Below, piece by piece: positions 7,084-7,854 of a stretch of 7,854 nt of DNA (positions within the stretch are counted from its first letter, which is position 1; each line of letters opens with the position of its first letter). The translations under genes were made by a program, and so were the position numbers. A model generated the notes under the pieces. The model ran no database searches. It was not told where the DNA came from and saw nothing but the letters and a program-made list of their open reading frames with translations. Origin of the DNA: Comamonadaceae bacterium (GTDB lineage Bacteria > Pseudomonadota > Gammaproteobacteria > Burkholderiales > Burkholderiaceae); the NCBI GenBank assembly GCA_947377705.1, contig CANCGU010000123.1:1-7854 (forward strand), written 5' to 3'.

Positions 7084-7113
7084 TGCATCGCACACATGCA
7101 CCACCTTCATGCA
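7084..7113. repeat. Three TGCA cores at 13-bp spacing upstream of phaZ
   Basis: TGCA occurs at 7084-7087, 7097-7100 and 7110-7113, exactly 13 bp apart. Neighbouring cores form imperfect dyads: GTTGCAT (7082-7088) with ATGCACC (7096-7102), and ATGCA (7096-7100) with TGCAT (7110-7114). They lie about 55-85 bp upstream of the predicted phaZ start and just before the GST gene. They could be an activator array for the sigma-54 promoter or a GST operator. No known regulator is assigned. Confidence 0.35.
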
Positions 7114-7126
7114 TCGGAAAGCACAC

Positions 7127-7783
7127 ATGGCCAAAACCACGCTCACACTCAGCAGCAAGAACTACTCGTCTTGGTCATTGCGAGGTTGGCTGATGGTCAA
7201 GCTCTCAGGCGTGGCCTTCACCGAAATACCCATCGCCACCGACAACGTGGATGCACGCGCCGAGTTGTTGTTACTCTCGCCCTCCATCCTTGTGCCCTGC
7301 CTTAACCACAGCAATGCACGCGTGTGGGACACGCTAGCGATTGGCGAATACCTGAACGAAATTGCACCAAAAGCAAACCTACTCCCCACCAACGCGGTGC
7401 ACCGTGCACATTGCCGGTCCATTTGCGGCGAGATGCATTCAGGATTTTCAGCCCTGCGCGCATCGCTGCCGATGAACATCAAAGCCAAATTCAGCAAATT
7501 CAAAGTGTGGTCAAAAGCACAGCTCGACATTGACCGCGTGCTCTTCATTTGGCGCGATTGCCTGTCTACTTACAAAGGTCCGTATTTATTTGGCAAGAAA
7601 CCCACGCTGGCCGACTGCATGTTTGCACCTGTGGTGACTCGCTTTGTCACCTATGGCATTGCGCTCGACCCTCTGTGCGAAGCCTATTGCCAAAAGATTT
7701 TGTCGATGCCCGAGATGAAGGAGTGGATGGCAGCCGCAACTGCAGAGCCTGATGACATTGAAGAACTTGAAGTGGAGTTTTAA
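7127..7783 (+). CDS. Glutathione S-transferase family protein
   Basis: Starting at ATG 7127 this is a 218-aa protein with an N-terminal thioredoxin-like domain and a C-terminal helical domain. The first segment, LSSKNYSSWSLRGWLM (8-23), is the family pattern in which a Ser near position 14-15 may contact the glutathione thiol. VPCL (56-59) contains the cis-Pro, and WDTLAIGEYL (68-77) matches the glutathione-binding WxSLAI.EYL segment, with Thr in place of the usual Ser. The C-terminal domain has LFGKKPTLADCMFAPVVTRF (154-173) with the N-capping box T160-x-x-D163. An in-frame ATG at 7109 would add six residues, but GGAAAG at 7116-7121 lies 5 nt before ATG 7127, so the latter is chosen. Cytoplasmic; conjugation substrate unknown. 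It is divergent from phaZ, and the next gene begins 2 bp after its stop. Confidence 0.92.
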   Translation: MAKTTLTLSSKNYSSWSLRGWLMVKLSGVAFTEIPIATDNVDARAELLLLSPSILVPCLNHSNARVWDTLAIGEYLNEIAPKANLLPTNAVHRAHCRSICGEMHSGFSALRASLPMNIKAKFSKFKVWSKAQLDIDRVLFIWRDCLSTYKGPYLFGKKPTLADCMFAPVVTRFVTYGIALDPLCEAYCQKILSMPEMKEWMAAATAEPDDIEELEVEF

Positions 7784-7785
7784 CC

Positions 7786-7854
7786 ATGAGTACCGCTGTT
7801 TCTAAAACCATCGCCTACGAGAGCAATACCGATTTCTCTCACGTCAAACCCGAA
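7786..7854 (+). CDS. Unidentified protein, N-terminal fragment
   Basis: An open frame of 23 codons runs from ATG 7786 off the window end, beginning MSTAVSKTIAYESNTDFSHV and followed by KPE. I do not recognise the family. There is no signal peptide or membrane segment in this part. It starts 2 bp after the GST stop, with GGAG (7774-7777) 8 nt upstream inside the GST gene. This indicates a real, probably co-transcribed gene. Codon use is like its neighbours. Function unknown. Confidence 0.65.
   Translation, partial: MSTAVSKTIAYESNTDFSHVKPE

Noticed and set aside
6993..7097. 35-codon N-terminal extension of phaZ from ATG 7097
   Set aside because: It is unlike PhaZ proteins, it would start upstream of the predicted sigma-54 promoter, and ATG 6992 has GGAG at proper spacing.

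Overview
The window looks like chromosomal DNA from a betaproteobacterium of the order Burkholderiales, probably a Comamonadaceae-type organism. This is inferred from protein style, not from a search. The pointers are a Dcd ending VTLPKT, an intracellular PHB depolymerase of the Ralstonia PhaZ type, a PA0148-like purine deaminase and an RhlE-type helicase. Genes are tightly packed. The longest non-coding stretch is the 258-bp divergent region 2645-2902. I saw no tRNA, rRNA, CRISPR array, insertion sequence or phage gene.

Layout. (1) A minus-strand block runs from 2644 down to 1: a purine deaminase (1592-2644, labelled add, probably an adenine deaminase), dcd (999-1574), a Rossmann/DUF2520 protein (153-998, TTG start directly after the dcd stop) and the first 38 codons of an RhlE-like DEAD-box helicase (1-115). 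(2) A plus-strand operon, 2903-5765, encodes a complete polar amino acid ABC importer: periplasmic binding protein, two permeases and ATPase, with short gaps or overlaps. (3) A convergent minus-strand phaZ gene (5775-6992) encodes an intracellular polyhydroxyalkanoate depolymerase. Its stop is only 9 bp from the ABC operon's stop. (4) Divergent from phaZ is a glutathione S-transferase-like gene (7127-7783), followed after 2 bp by an unidentified gene that runs off the end (7786-7854).

Three starts differ from the longest open frames: permease 2 starts at GTG 4376, phaZ at ATG 6992 and the GST at ATG 7127. Each choice rests on a Shine-Dalgarno sequence and on where family similarity begins.

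The gene content is mostly ordinary housekeeping and transport. The most interesting signal is regulatory. A full match to the sigma-54 (RpoN) -24/-12 consensus lies upstream of phaZ, and a 10-of-12 match with correct GG-N10-GC spacing lies upstream of the ABC importer. Both would give 5' leaders of about 36-39 nt. If real, polymer mobilisation and amino acid uptake here would both be RpoN-controlled, in two converging units. A perfect 10-bp inverted repeat in the add leader and three TGCA cores at 13-bp intervals upstream of phaZ are further candidate control elements. I found no clearly novel multi-gene system.
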